Positions 10,206 through 20,583 of a DNA stretch of 64,000 nucleotides are shown piece after piece (positions within the stretch are counted from its first letter, which is position 1; every line of letters begins with the position of its first letter). The translations under genes and the position numbers were made by a program. The stretch spans positions 15,236,450 to 15,300,449 of the forward strand of contig CP136069.1 of the NCBI GenBank assembly GCA_032622095.1, read 5' to 3'. The notes under the pieces were generated by a model. It was given only the letters and a program-made list of their open reading frames with translations, searched no databases and was not told the DNA's origin. The stretch comes from Siphonodentalium dalli (Eukaryota; Mollusca; Scaphopoda; Gadilida; Siphonodentaliidae).

Positions 10206-10733
10206 AGTTCCTTGAAATCATTATCAAAGAAATAATGTGGACTTTTCTTTGTACATGCTACTGATTGTATCATTTGTTGCAACAAGTTGCTATTAATTGA
10301 CATGCAGTTTCAGTCATTTTCCATCTCAGAAGACAAAGAATTCATGGTCTTTGCCTGTTTTTGTGGGAAATCACAACTGTGGAAGAGAATATGACCTGTC
10401 ACTGGCTGTCAAGCTCCTTGAGCGAAAACTCTGAATGAAATGGTAAACTGACAGTTACTAGTACATGTACATGTAACTATGAAACTTAATTTAGAGAGTA
10501 AAAAATAATTCTGTTCCTAGTAATTACAACAAATCTGTTATGAACTGAAAGTAACATTTTTAAGAGCATAATTCAGGGGGGGGGGGGGGTCGGAAAAAAA
10601 TTACAGGATACAAGGACCGGGTGGGTGGGTGTCTCCGAGCCCGGAATGCAGATTTTTTCTGATGTCATCTGCATAATTGCTTGTTTTCTCTCAAAATAGG
10701 TTGTTTAATGTTCCAAAAGACAGCACATTTCAT
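10206..10733. other. Non-coding intron DNA with poly-G tract
   Basis: No gene. Holds a run of about 13 G at 10577 next to GTGGGTGGGT, which could form a G-quadruplex on the plus strand. Confidence 0.4.
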
Positions 10734-10801
10734 GCTATTTCCACTTAGTCAATAATATATACCCCGCTGGACAGCTATTTCCACTTAGTCAATAATATAT
10801 A
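10734..10801 (+). repeat. 40-bp tandem duplication that includes the tip of a D element
   Basis: GCTATTTCCACTTAGTCAAT is repeated 40 bp apart (10734 and 10774). Each copy is followed by the D terminus TACCCYGCTGGAC, so the duplication copied flank plus 13 bases of the MITE. Confidence 0.85.
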
Positions 10802-11150
10802 CCCTGCTGGACAAAACAAGTGTCCATTGGCACCGCGGTGTATTTGCCGTTCGGCCGTGGTGTAATAGTTTGTAACTGCAGTTGAGCACCGCGGCCAAAC
10901 GGCAAGTACATATGTACACTGCGGCCGAACGGCAAGTTCACTGCGGCCGAACGACAACTATCCCCGTGGCCTCGTCTTTTTTGAGTTTAATGAAAGTACA
11001 CCGCGTTAACTACACCATGCCAAATGATATGTACACCGCGGCCCAACTGTAGAACGTTAGCTGGTGGAGCCACGATGTAGTTGTATTTCGGCCACGGTGG
11101 CAACGCTAACCGCACCGCTGTTAAGTGGACACTTGTTTTGTCCAGCAGGG
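10802..11150. mobile_element. Family D foldback MITE, copy D2
   Basis: Same ends as D1 (CCCTGCTGGACAAAACAAGT ... TTGTTTTGTCCAGCAGGG) with TA at 10800-10801 and 11151-11152. Orientation of the interior is opposite to D3. Confidence 0.85.
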
Positions 11151-11156
11151 TACATG

Positions 11157-11431
11157 TATGTATATAATGTACGTCCTACTCCCGGGTGCCTAATAATCGT
11201 GATGGCCTAATAATAGTGATGGGTGGACATTTTTGGCTGAAATTAATGATAGTGATGGCAATTTCACTCTGTGTTTCAATGCCAAATAATAGTGACCGTT
11301 GGGAATTTTCTAAAAAAATACATAATTGTGTTGACATTATTATTAGGCACCTGAGAGGTGAGTTAATAAATTTAGCCCTATAATACAATATATAAATTTG
11401 AGATGGAGAGAGAGATAGAAGATACCTATGG
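11157..11431. other. Non-coding intron DNA with local repeats
   Basis: TAATAATMGTGATGG-type phrases recur three or four times between 11190 and 11300. No gene. Confidence 0.4.
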
Positions 11432-11578
11432 TTTTTGAGTGAATACCATAATTATTTCATGAGTGGACTAGCAGTGGAAATATCAATTTCCAATGAGCGA
11501 CAGGAGGTAACGAGATGAATATTTATATTTCCACTGCTAGTCACGAATGAAATAATATGGGATTCACTCAAAACACCA
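11432..11578. repeat. Foldback hairpin of about 147 bp
   Basis: TTTTGAGTGAATACCAT on the left pairs with ATGGGATTCACTCAAAA on the right, and GACTAGCAGTGGAAATAT pairs with ATATTTCCACTGCTAGTC. The loop is CAATGAGCGACAGGAGG. D3 begins two bases after its right end. Confidence 0.8.
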
Positions 11579-11580
11579 TA

Positions 11581-11954
11581 CCCTGCTGGACAAAACAAGT
11601 GTCCACTTAGATGCGGTGCGATTAGCATTGCCACCGCGGCCGAAATGCAACTACACCGCGGCTCCACCGGCTAACTACAGTTGGCCCGTGGTGTAATTGC
11701 CATTCGGCATGGTGTATTTGCCACAGTGTACTTTCATCAAACTGAAAAAAGACAATAGAAACCAGAAATCTAACCACGGTGTACATGCCATTCGACCGTA
11801 GGGTAGTTGGCTTTCGGCCGCAGTGAACTTGCCGTTTGGCCGCAGTGTACTTGCCGTTTGGCCACAGTGCTAAACTGCAGTTACAAACTCTGACATCGCA
11901 GCCGAATGGCAAATACACCGCAGTGCCAATGGACACTTGTTTTGTCCAGCGGGG
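11581..11954. mobile_element. Family D foldback MITE, copy D3
   Basis: CCCTGCTGGACAAAACAAGT ... ACTTGTTTTGTCCAGCGGGG with TA at 11579-11580 and 11955-11956; 374 bp. The right half shows near-identical 22-bp units GTGTACTTGCCGTTTGGCC. Confidence 0.88.
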
Positions 11955-11956
11955 TA

Positions 11957-12241
11957 GGTGTTCTAATTTTTATATGCTTTAACCAGGTTGATAATTATTA
12001 TTTTAATGCTAAAGGTTGCTAAATTATGCAGCATTTTCACTTATAATAAAACAACAAATTAAACAATACATGACGTCATTCGGCAAGTTCAGCTGATTTT
12101 ACCGGAAGTACATGTATATAAGTGACAGTGAAGATATAATTTTTGAATAACAAAATGATATCATTACTGTCGGTCTAGACAATAAATAAGATATTTTTCC
12201 ACTATTTAATGGGGAAGCATATCATAAATTTTAAAACTTAC
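11957..12241. other. Intron start adjoining the EGF exon
   Basis: AT-rich, no repeat recognised apart from ACATGTATAT. The 5' splice site GTAAGT reads leftward from 12241. Confidence 0.5.
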
Positions 12242-12790
12242 ATTTTTGACATAATGATCCATAATATCCCATCGGACAGTCGCAGTGAGCGCTTCCTCCG
12301 AATACTGAACACGTCCCGTTATTCTCACAATGAATGTCCTCACAAGACGACAATGTATCAGGCTTCATATTAATTCGACCAGACTTTAAATTTGACTTGT
12401 TACTAATAGAAAACTTCTTAGAAGATGAATTATCAATGATACTTGATAAAACGTTTGAGGTCCTATGAGGGGTTAGCTTTTTACTAATTACGTTTGATTT
12501 AGCACTTTGTAGAATAACATCTTCTTTACTAAGTTGAGGTATTGAATTGTCCGAATCAAGATCCGGAGGTTCCTCGTATTCTGATGGGAGGAAGATGTTA
12601 TCCGATCCCGCGGAGCCCGAGTTCTCACTATTATGAATTTTGTCGTCCTCGGGATCGGTGTCGACCAGAATGTCATCGTCTCCATATGGCAGTTTAGTTT
12701 TAGTGGGCGACACTTTTTCCTCAGGAAGGTGGATGACCTGGATGTGGGTGAAGTCACTGGAGTCAATTTTCGGCAATTCTTTTGTCACTG
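12242..12790 (-). CDS. Exon: acidic linker plus EGF-like module of the same matrix protein
   Basis: 549-nt symmetric phase 1-1 exon (183 codons). Acceptor CTTTATACTTTCAG ends at 12791 and donor AT|GTAAGT starts at 12241. The first ~145 codons are a low-complexity acidic and Ser-rich linker (DDDILVDTDPEDD, SEYEEPPDLDSDN) with N-glycosylation sequons, then a basic Ser/Lys-rich part. The last ~34 residues are a six-cysteine EGF module: CEDIHC, CENNGTC, then CDCPMGYYGSLC. It lacks the calcium-binding pattern. It has an O-fucose consensus (C2-ENNG-T-C3) and an exact match to the EOGT O-GlcNAc pattern C-x2-G-Y-x-G-x2-C. The exon joins the LG exon at 1606-1807 by a split TAT codon. EGF followed by LG, exported to the matrix, fits agrin/pikachurin/perlecan relatives. 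The linker has no match I know. Confidence 0.88.
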
Positions 12791-12794
12791 CTGA
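12786..12794 (-). promoter_or_regulatory. NAGNAG tandem splice acceptor
   Basis: On the minus strand the acceptor reads TTTCAGCAGTG. Two AGs three bases apart allow the exon to start at 12790 or 12787, adding or dropping one residue without changing frame. Confidence 0.55.
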
Positions 12795-14769
12795 AAGTAT
12801 AAAGAACATTTTTTTTAACAAAGAATTCCTGAACTACATGTGCATGTACATATACATGTACATGTAGCTGTCTGTATTGATTCCGTCAGATACAACATTT
12901 TATCAAAGAATTCCTGAACTACATGTACTGTTCTGCCCTAAGTAATTGACCCAGTAACTGCGGTTATTCTGCAGGGTTTCCGTTAGTATGGCTCAGCATC
13001 CATAGGACGGCCTCATTCCTCTCGCAGATGATCTGTTTGATTCATACATGTACCAAAAGTCAGTAGCAATATGTCGTAAAAAAAATCTGGCTGCAACGGG
13101 AGTTCGGGGGTTAAACAGAATACTGGTGAAAAGGCGGGTCAAATAGCGACATTAGATACAGCGTAATACATGTCGCGGTAACATCAAAGAATGCCGGACT
13201 GTTGAGTGCGGAAATTTTTGTGCACTGGATTCCATGGATGAAACTACTCACGCTCGAAGACCCTGTGCTATCGTACGATTACATAATTGGATCAAAGAAC
13301 ACCCAATTGCTGAGTCGGGACATTTTTATGCACGGGATTTTCTTGATGAAACTACTCAATATCGATCATTTAAATTATCTTATTGCTGTATTATCATTTG
13401 TTTTGAGTTCGATGTAAGTGAAGGTCCTGAAAAATACATGTGATTCTCTACGTGTGTTGATTATATTATGCCTATATTGCCATGCATACTCAACAAAATC
13501 CCAATAATACGGAACCTGTCCCAAATCGGTCTTTATAGCGGGAATTCATAGTGAAAACACCATTCATTTGAGCCATATTACATGCATGGAGGATAAACAT
13601 GAACACATACCTCCCCCCCCCCCAATATGGAGATAAAGTCAAAGTACGGTCAATAATAGTTTCGTTGTCCCGCCTGGGTCCCCAAGCACAATCAACGACG
13701 CACATGTTCACATTTCCCGCCAAAACTCAATTATATTTTATAACACGTTGGCTAAAACTCTGTTCTATAGCTGCGGTCGCCAGTTGTTGGACTATAATAC
13801 AGACTATTGAACAAGCTACGCGTTCCGAGTGAAAAATTTTGCTACCATTAGTATTTCGCCGCTATAAATATCTCCTGCAGACAAACCCTGCATGTAGTAT
13901 GACATCACAGCGCACAAATAGTTTTACGATTGACAGAATATATAATCCTGTCAGTTTCATTTTCACTGACGCTACTTGAAATTCTAAGAAATACTTTATT
14001 CAATTCTCCTTGCTAGGTATTATTTGTCTATGCGTAGATGCTTTTTAGTGTTTACATTCATTATACCTGTTGGAATCTTATTGTAAGTTATAAATTTGTA
14101 AACACTGTAACTCGTAGCTCGTACATTTATATAGTTTTCAATCAGACGGCAGTCTTATGTACATGTATGTAATTAAATGACTAATTATTTGGATACCATG
14201 AGAATTAATGCACCCACGGAAATGATCGACTTGCATAATATGCGTAGCTTTGGATTGCTTTGTGAGACACTCGGGTGCAAGGTAATGGCTACTTTTCAGT
14301 GTCAAATAACAACATTTTCACCCGACGGAACGAACCATATGCATGGTCGTCCCGTCGCGTTATGTGTTTCCCCAATACGGTCTCATTATTTTCCCCCTGG
14401 CGGAAACCCTGCATTATGCGTTTATAACTGCAGTAAAATCATAACTGCATGACAGTTAACGGTTGTGTGATGACTGTGGCACCATGATAAATGCAGAAAG
14501 AAACCCTGGTTATAACTGCTGACTATGACAGATATAAATTTGTTGGAGGCGCAATTGTACTGGTAGTTACAATTCACACCTGAGTTGATAATTTCATGCA
14601 TTCTGACCAAACAATTATAATCCTTTGGTTGTCAATTGCGTTTAAAGTCCTAACTGGGGTGCAACCCCGGTTTGATGAGTCATTTACGGTACTTAGAGTA
14701 GTACAATAGGTGCATGTCTATTGATTTGAAGGTACAAAGTTTTATCAAAGAATTCCTGAACTATAGGTA
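12791..14769. other. Non-coding, probably upstream intron of the matrix gene
   Basis: No convincing exon on either strand. It contains a degenerate direct duplication (GAGTGCGGAAATTTTTGTGC at 13205 and GAGTCGGGACATTTTTATGC at 13312, both followed by GATGAAACTACTCA), a poly-C run at 13612, and a second copy of TTTATCAAAGAATTCCTGAACTA (12900, 12820 and 14740). Confidence 0.5.
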
Positions 14770-14873
14770 CAGTAATGCCCTAATTAATCGACTCCTTTAA
14801 CCACAGCAGAATTATGGGTGACTTTTCAGGAATTAGTCGGAAATATGGCTTGTTGCCATTCATTGGAAAGCTC
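14770..14873. repeat. Family A MITE, left half only (A1)
   Basis: CAGTAATGCCCTAATTAATC through GGAAAGCTC, the complete left arm of family A, stopping at the hairpin centre and joined directly to a CCGCGG-rich block. Confidence 0.8.
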
Positions 14874-15066
14874 ATACCGCCACTACACCGCGGTCATGCG
14901 GTAGTACACCGCGGTCATGCAGTAGCACACCGCCCATTCGCGGTAACGCGCGGTATCTGACCGTGGTCGTGTTGAAGTCCACCGCGGTAATCTAGTCCGT
15001 TACCGGCGTACACCGCGGTAGTATTTTCCGCGACCGCCTTACACCGCGGTCATACCTCGTGTCAAC
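14874..15066. repeat. ACCGCGGT-rich block
   Basis: About 190 bp of reiterated ACACCGCGGTCATGC / GTAGTACACCGCGG in both orientations. It replaces the right arm of A1 and resembles the interior of family F (GACCGCGGTGATACC). Confidence 0.7.
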
Positions 15067-15625
15067 CGCGATCGAATAATCTGCCGATAAGAATAATTTT
15101 CGCTGTTTTTTTATTATTTTTTTAAGACTCAAGGCTGTGTTTATAATTTGCGTTAATATATTAAGAAACTTACATTCATTCCTCGCGTGAAACTAAATTT
15201 ATTTTAGAGTACTAACGTCTTCAATGGTTGATGTACATATGTACCAGTAGTAGAAATGTAAACTTGAGAGATAATTGCAGGTTTTGCCTTTTTACACTAT
15301 AGCCCATCTTCAGACATTACTTGATTTCCTGTATCGCGATACACATGATACGATACAATAAGCATATCGTTTTAAAGTGTATCGCGATACATTGAATTCA
15401 TGATGAATCGTTGCAGCCCTATATAATCTTTAGTAATTTCTTGGTAGACATGCACTTCAAGGTCAAATATTTGCCTCAACTTGGCCTTAGGCTAATATTG
15501 TGACCCAGTACACTTGTTATTTTATGAGTGCTTACAATACACTTTGCTTTAATTTGCAGGAACAATTTTGTTTCGATAACCATGATGCATCAAAAGAAGT
15601 CAGGGCAAGATATTACACTATAATA
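15067..15625. other. Non-coding with hAT-type MITE terminus
   Basis: TATCGCGATACA direct and inverted repeats at 15333-15395 lead to GAATCGTTGCAGCCCTA (15408-15423), the reverse complement of a TAGGGCTGCAACGATTC-type hAT terminus. The left end was not found. No gene. Confidence 0.45.
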
Positions 15626-15770
15626 CAGTAATTCCCAAAGTAATTGACCACTTAACCACAGCAGAATTATGGGTAATTTTTCAGGATTTAGTCGGAAATA
15701 TGGCTTGTTGCCATTCATCAGAAAGCTCTCGCCGATGTGGTTAAGTGGTCAATTACTTTGGGCATTACTG
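15626..15770. repeat. Family A MITE, right arm truncated (A2)
   Basis: CAGTAATTCCCAAAGTAATT through the left arm, then a short right terminus GTCAATTACTTTGGGCATTACTG followed by TA. Its terminus is intermediate between families A and F. Confidence 0.8.
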
Positions 15771-15914
15771 TAGTACCAGTACATGTTAAAGATGCATAAT
15801 TCAAATTAATTAATGCTCGCAAATTACTATTTCTTTGGCTTTGGGGGTAAAAATATGTTATTCAAGTCGAGGAACCCACCCATCAAAGCTCAGAGTGATC
15901 AAATATCAATTTTT

Positions 15915-16665
15915 TAAATCTATTATTTTTCACCACCGGTACTTTTTAGTGGCCTGGTAAAAAGTAAAGAGAAGAGGGTCTCGGACCAAATTGCGGATGA
16001 AGATGGATAACTCTAAATTCAAGTGGCTTTTGTGTGTCAGATATTTAACAAACAGGCAAACTTTTGTTGTACAAAATGTTGATAAATAACAGGTTTTGGG
16101 TAAATTTATACTGTAGTTGACTGTGATTAGCATTATTTTTGGGCAATTAATCGATTTTGATAACTGAAGCGGCATGCATTTCAATAAATGTTGTTGTTGC
16201 TGGAATCTGATGATATGGTTAGAAGGAACTAAATGTTTACGAATTTCACGAAATCGTAAATTTCGTGAAGCCCAACCCTTCGCGCATCTTTTGCCATGTA
16301 TGAGTACTGTCCGAACCACACTTTTTTCAACTTTCCAACACACGTTTTCCACACTATACCCCACTTTTTGCACAAAATTTGAACTGCATGCTGATGAAAG
16401 TAAATACCCAGCCTTATTCTCCCGTCAATTTTTGGACACAAACGCATTTCAGACTAGGGAAAACACACATTTATACATGCCATAGGTATTATATTTTTTT
16501 TAATTTGTAAATACATGTATAATTGAAATATTATACGCCAATCGCATGCCAGAATTTTTTAACTCGTATTCGAGATACCCTGTAAAAACGAAAGGGACGT
16601 AATTCTACTTATTTAGTTCCTTCTAACCATATGATGGGGAACAACAAATCGATTGAGTACCGGGG
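15915..16665. mobile_element. Family Q element Q3, left-truncated, with a nested insertion
   Basis: Matches Q1 (AGTGGCCTGGTAAAAAGT, GCGGATGAAGATGGATAACT, GTTGGAATCTGATGATAT) and ends near CGATTGAGTACC. Interrupted by the element at 16216-16629. Confidence 0.65.
16216..16629. mobile_element. 414-bp inverted-repeat element nested in Q3
   Basis: Ends TGGTTAGAAGGAACTAAATG and TATTTAGTTCCTTCTAACCA with TA on both sides (16214-16215, 16630-16631). Comparison with Q1 (GATGATATGGAGACC) gives the uninterrupted site. An internal hairpin AATTTCACGAAATCGTAAAT / TTTCGTGAA is present. No transposase. Confidence 0.7.
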
Positions 16666-16739
16666 CCTTTATCTTTCCTCAAACCTATGTTTGTACCTGT
16701 TGATTGCTTTAGCAATGAATCCATTTGTTTGAATATGTA

Positions 16740-16945
16740 CTGTAATGCCCAAAGTATATAACCCCTTAACCACAGCAGAACTATGGGAAATTTTTTAGTC
16801 GGAAATATGGCTTGTTGCCATTCATCGGAAAGCTCTCACCGAGAACTTTCCAATGAATGGTAACAAGCCATATTTCCGACTAAATCCTGAAAAATTTCCC
16901 ATAATTCTGCTGTGGTTTAGGGGTTGATTATTTAGGACATTACTG
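16740..16945. repeat. Family A foldback MITE (A3)
   Basis: Full two-arm hairpin: TAATGCCCAAAGTATATAAC ... ACCACAGCAGAACTATGGG ... GGAAATATGGCTTGTTGCC, then the complementary arm ending GGACATTACTG. Confidence 0.85.
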
Positions 16946-16976
16946 TAACTTCATGTCTGGAAAATTTAGTTCTTAA

Positions 16977-17186
16977 CCCTTTCAGTGCCAAGTCCGATTT
17001 TTGTATCAACCCTGATATTTCCTTGATCATTTTTCAAATTTATTGATTATAACAATGTGATGCATTGATGGAAAGAGCTCTTAGAGCTCTTTCCATCAAT
17101 GTATCACATTATTATAATAAATAAATTTGAAAAAATGATCAAGGAAATATGGGTTGATACAAAAATCGGACTTGGCACTGAAAGGG
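16977..17186. mobile_element. piggyBac-like MITE P2b, near-perfect palindrome
   Basis: CCCTTTCAGTGCCAAGTCCG ... CGGACTTGGCACTGAAAGGG, TTAA at 16973-16976 and 17187-17190. The 210 bp fold back almost completely around AGCTCTTAGAGCT. Confidence 0.9.
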
Positions 17187-17190
17187 TTAA

Positions 17191-17624
17191 AGAATTTTCC
17201 GTGACTATATAATCAATGATGAAATAAGCCCGTTCTGCACCGCAATAATCCTGTTGACTAAATATGGAGAAAGGGTATTTATATCAATGGAAGTAATATA
17301 ATCGAATAAAGTTTTCGGGACGCAGAGTTTATTCGGCAGCATTTATTTGAATTGGTATTGATTGGCATAGTACCGTCTAGGACACAAATCACCCAGAGAA
17401 GTCTACGGAGAAGCCAGCACCAAATCAATACGAGATAATTTACATCTGAGCTGTTTACATAAGTGATCAGTGCTGAGGATTTGCCACAGAAAGCCGAAAA
17501 TATAATCAAAGTAGCTAGCGTGTACGTCGCTAACATCAAAGGCAACTTTAACAAGTGCAATACTAAGCATGCCCCCTTCTCCACCTCCCCATTGCTGTTT
17601 AGAAAGTGGGCAAAACTAAATATT
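17191..17624. other. Non-coding, unique-looking
   Basis: A hydrophobic minus-strand frame (17584-17279) was considered as a signal-peptide exon and not accepted. No repeat recognised. Confidence 0.4.
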
Positions 17625-17639
17625 TGTGCATGGCTTCAT

Positions 17640-17955
17640 CTGATATGGGAGACATGGACTCAGATTGAGGTTCCCAAATGGTGAATATTTTGATGTACAT
17701 GTACACGTACACCCAGTGGGAACCTCGATTATGCAATGTGTCGTGTGCCAATTTCGGGATATAGAGAAACTAACTAAAAAAGAAATAGAATCTTTGAGAA
17801 GAATTTTCTTTAGAAATTTGATAATAAAGAAACTTTCCAGAGAATGTGAGGCCTGCGCATAGGGTGAATTTAGTGATGCCAGCCCACTATGCAGGATAGC
17901 ATAGTTAAATTTACCCTCTGGGGACCTCATTCTGCAAATGACAGCACACTAAACC
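17640..17955. repeat. Family B composite MITE (B3)
   Basis: Contains the longer B interior (GAGGTTCCCAAATGGTGAAT, inverted CCAGTGGGAACCTCGATTAT, AACTAAAAAAGAAATAGAAT) and ends with a standard B arm (CCCTCTGGGGACCTCATTCT, then GCAAATGACAGCACACTAAA). Confidence 0.75.
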
Positions 17956-17962
17956 CAGACTT

Positions 17963-18035
17963 GCTTTTATTTGACAAAATTTGAAGTAAATCTTGGGGCC
18001 TCCAAGATTTACTTCAAATTTTGTCAAATAAAAAA
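17963..18035. repeat. 73-bp near-perfect hairpin
   Basis: TTTTATTTGACAAAATTTGA pairs with TCAAATTTTGTCAAATAAAA; the arms run on through AGTAAATCTTGG / CCAAGATTTACT around a short GGCCT centre. Confidence 0.88.
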
Positions 18036-18508
18036 TGGAGGATCCTCATTTTGAAGTCAATCTCTTTAGAAAATTGCTAAATTTTAGACTAAAAATAAGG
18101 AATAATTGGCAACATTTGGCATTGGGAAAGGTGCGCGTATTTAGTCCATAGTGCAACCAAGGATACTAGTAATCCATGCAACCAAGGATAATCCATATTT
18201 GCTGTTCTTATGGCAGCACACTTCATTTTTAGTTTCCATTATTCAAGCCAGAGTCCAAGTTAGAATCTTGACCCAAATTGGCGATCAGCTTGGGAGTAAT
18301 GAAATCTTTGAGTGGGAATTTCAAAGTAGAAACTTCATCTGAATCGTCCAATAAGAAACCTTCTACAGAATTTGTGGTCAAATTTGATTATCAACACCAG
18401 AGGCCACAATGCAAAATGTTTAGCAAAGTCCATAACTCGATCTGGCAGGAAAATGTCAACAGAACTAGATTTATGCAAAGATGATTTCTTATGTATTGGA
18501 TGGTACTA
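18036..18508. other. Non-coding, no feature recognised
   Basis: Has a short direct repeat AGTGCAACCAAGGATA / ATGCAACCAAGGATA (18150-18190). No gene. Confidence 0.4.
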
Positions 18509-18719
18509 CAGTAATGCCCTAAGTAATCGACTCCTTAACCACAGCAGAATTATGGGTAACTTTTCAGGATTTAGTCGGAAATATGGCTTGCTGCCATTCA
18601 TCGGAAATCTCTGTGAGAGCTTTCCGATGAATGGCAGCAAGCCATATTTCCGACTAAATCCTGAAAAGTTATCCATAATTCTGCTGTGGTTAAGGAGTCG
18701 ATTAATTAGGGCATTACTG
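18509..18719. repeat. Family A foldback MITE (A4)
   Basis: Complete: CAGTAATGCCCTAAGTAATC ... GATTAATTAGGGCATTACTG, flanked by TA on both sides. The arms match almost fully. Confidence 0.9.
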
Positions 18720-18738
18720 TATACTGTATACAGGTATG

Positions 18739-19308
18739 CAAGCCTGCAAATAGTGTGTCTGTCATTTGCAGAATTAGTGTCACCAAATTCACCCTCCAGG
18801 AACCTCATTCTGCTTAGACCTCAACTGCTATGGGAGAGAGACCTTAGGGATCAGATGCCTGTCATTTGCAGAATAAGGCCCCCAGTAGGTGAATTTAGCG
18901 ACAGTATCCCGCAATGCGGGCTAGCATTGATGCTATCCCGAATTTCCCCCCTGAGAACCTCGTTCTGCTTATAGGCCTCAACTAATGTACTACAGGAAAC
19001 CTACATGTACTAGTACTATATAGTACGGTAGGATCAGATTAAAGTTCCCCAGTTGAAGTTGGTAATGTTCACCCATTAGTCTCCTCGATTATGCATTTTA
19101 TCTTCTGCAAACTAGGGTATATATTAAACTTCCCAGAAAGGAAAAAGTAACCAAATACAACGTTAATTTGAGATGATGAAGCCTAAGCAGAATGAGGTCC
19201 CCAGAGGGTGAATTTGGAGATGCTAGCCTGCTGTGCGGGATAGCATCACTAAATTCACTCTCTGGGGACCTCATTCTGCAAATGACAGACACACTGTTTG
19301 CAGGCTTA
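18739..19308. repeat. Family B long composite MITE (B4)
   Basis: 570 bp with arms CAAGCCTGCAAATAGTGTGT and ACACACTGTTTGCAGGCTT. The interior holds two B hairpins and the central module (AGATTAAAGTTCCCCAGTTG ... CTCGATTATGCATTTTATCT). Probably the fuller form from which the 130-bp B copies derive. Confidence 0.8.
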
Positions 19309-19577
19309 ATGGTATGTATGGATGGACCACAGATAGAACGTACAGCTAGGACACGAGTGTGTGAAGTGGTTAACGTTATTGCTTGAAGGCTAATGTTATT
19401 ACTTGAGTTTGAATTGACACGATGGCACGAGAACTGCGTAGGCTCAAGTTGTACCTCGCAGCATGACAAATGAGTGCAATAATGTTATAGACGTTCCCAT
19501 CACAGAGCTGTTCTAAATGTTTATTACACACAGGGACCTTATGCATCATGCACTCCGGAACTCAATCTCACATTTAA

Positions 19578-20563
19578 AGGTACTCAATCCGATCAGACGG
19601 TCCACATACCGGTATCATCAACAACAACAACCTTTCTCCAAATATGCTTTTGTTATCATGCAGATTCGATATTACAACAAAATAATGCTAACTGCTAACT
19701 ATATGGTATAAAATTTCCCAAAACATGTTATTTATCAACATGTTGTTCAACGAAATATGGCCGTATTATAATTTGAGTATCACAAAATTTGGCTGTATTA
19801 CCACTTGATTTTAGAGTTATTCATCTTCATCCGCAATTGTGTCCGATTTGGCGGCTCTTTTCTGGGCCACAAATAATTAAACATTTACAAAAATCAGACT
19901 TGGCACTGAAAGGGTTAAAGACGAAAAGAAGGTACGTTCTTGGCTTTATTATGGCATATACTAGTACATGTAGAAGGTGCTGTGAAACTATAATTAAACT
20001 ATTTCTGCAAAATACCTGTCTCCTAGCAACTGTAATTAAGCTCTTCCCACTAATGAATGTATAGAAACCTCCATTGCCCCCCCCCCCCCCCAAATATCCA
20101 CTACCCCGCTGGACAAAAGAAGTGTCCATTGCCACCACGGTGTATTTGCCGTTTGGTCACGGTGTCAGAGTTTGTAAACTTCATCAGTTGAGCACCGCGG
20201 CCAAACGACAAGTACACTGCGGCCGAACTGCAGGTACACTGCGGCCAAACGGCAAGTACACCACGACGTACACCGTGGTTAGATTTCTGGTTTGTATCTT
20301 CTTTTTTTTTCAGTTTAATGAACGAACACCTTGGCAACTACCGTACACCATGGCCGAACGGCAAGTACACCGCGGCCCAACTGTAGTTAGTCGGTGGAGC
20401 TGCGGTGTAGTTGCATTTCGGCCGCGGTGACAACGCTAACCGCACCACGGTTAAGTGAACACTTGTTTTGTCCAGCAGGCTATAAGTACATGTATTATGC
20501 AATCAATGACCCATTATAATCAGTATATATATAATATAAACCGTCTGATCAGATTGAGTACCT
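19578..20563. mobile_element. Family Q element Q2 with nested insertions
   Basis: AGGTACTCAATCCGATCAGA at the left and TCTGATCAGATTGAGTACCT at the right, TTAA on both sides (19574-19577, 20564-20567). The interior is interrupted by a P2 terminus (AAATCAGACTTGGCACTGAAAGGGTTAA, about 19887-19917) and by D4. Confidence 0.75.
20104..20480. mobile_element. Family D foldback MITE, copy D4 (nested in Q2)
   Basis: CCCCGCTGGACAAAAGAAGT ... ACTTGTTTTGTCCAGCAGGC with TA at 20102-20103 and 20481-20482; 377 bp. Preceded by a poly-C run at 20077. Confidence 0.85.
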
Positions 20564-20583
20564 TTAAATGCCCTGTGTGAAGA

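Larger units (their letters stand above)
1808..12241 (-). other. 10.4-kb intron of the EGF/laminin-G gene
   Basis: Bounded by donor GTAAGT at 12241-12236 and the TTTCAG acceptor ending at 1808, minus strand. Phase 1 on both sides: the split codon T|AT joins the EGF exon to the LG exon. The intron is almost wholly mobile DNA: P1a with the nested hAT, D1, P2a, D2, an 11.4-kb foldback and D3. Confidence 0.85.

Noticed and set aside
13202-13443. Two overlapping plus-strand frames with repeated GMDETT/LDETT-like segments
   Set aside because: Explained by a degenerate direct duplication of about 107 bp; no domain or splice context.
17279-17584. Hydrophobic minus-strand frame resembling a signal-peptide first exon of the matrix gene
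   Set aside because: The frame opens with GTG; the first ATG is later and in a weak context, good GT sites nearby are in phase 0 while phase 1 is needed to join the EGF exon, and hydrophobic stretches continue downstream.
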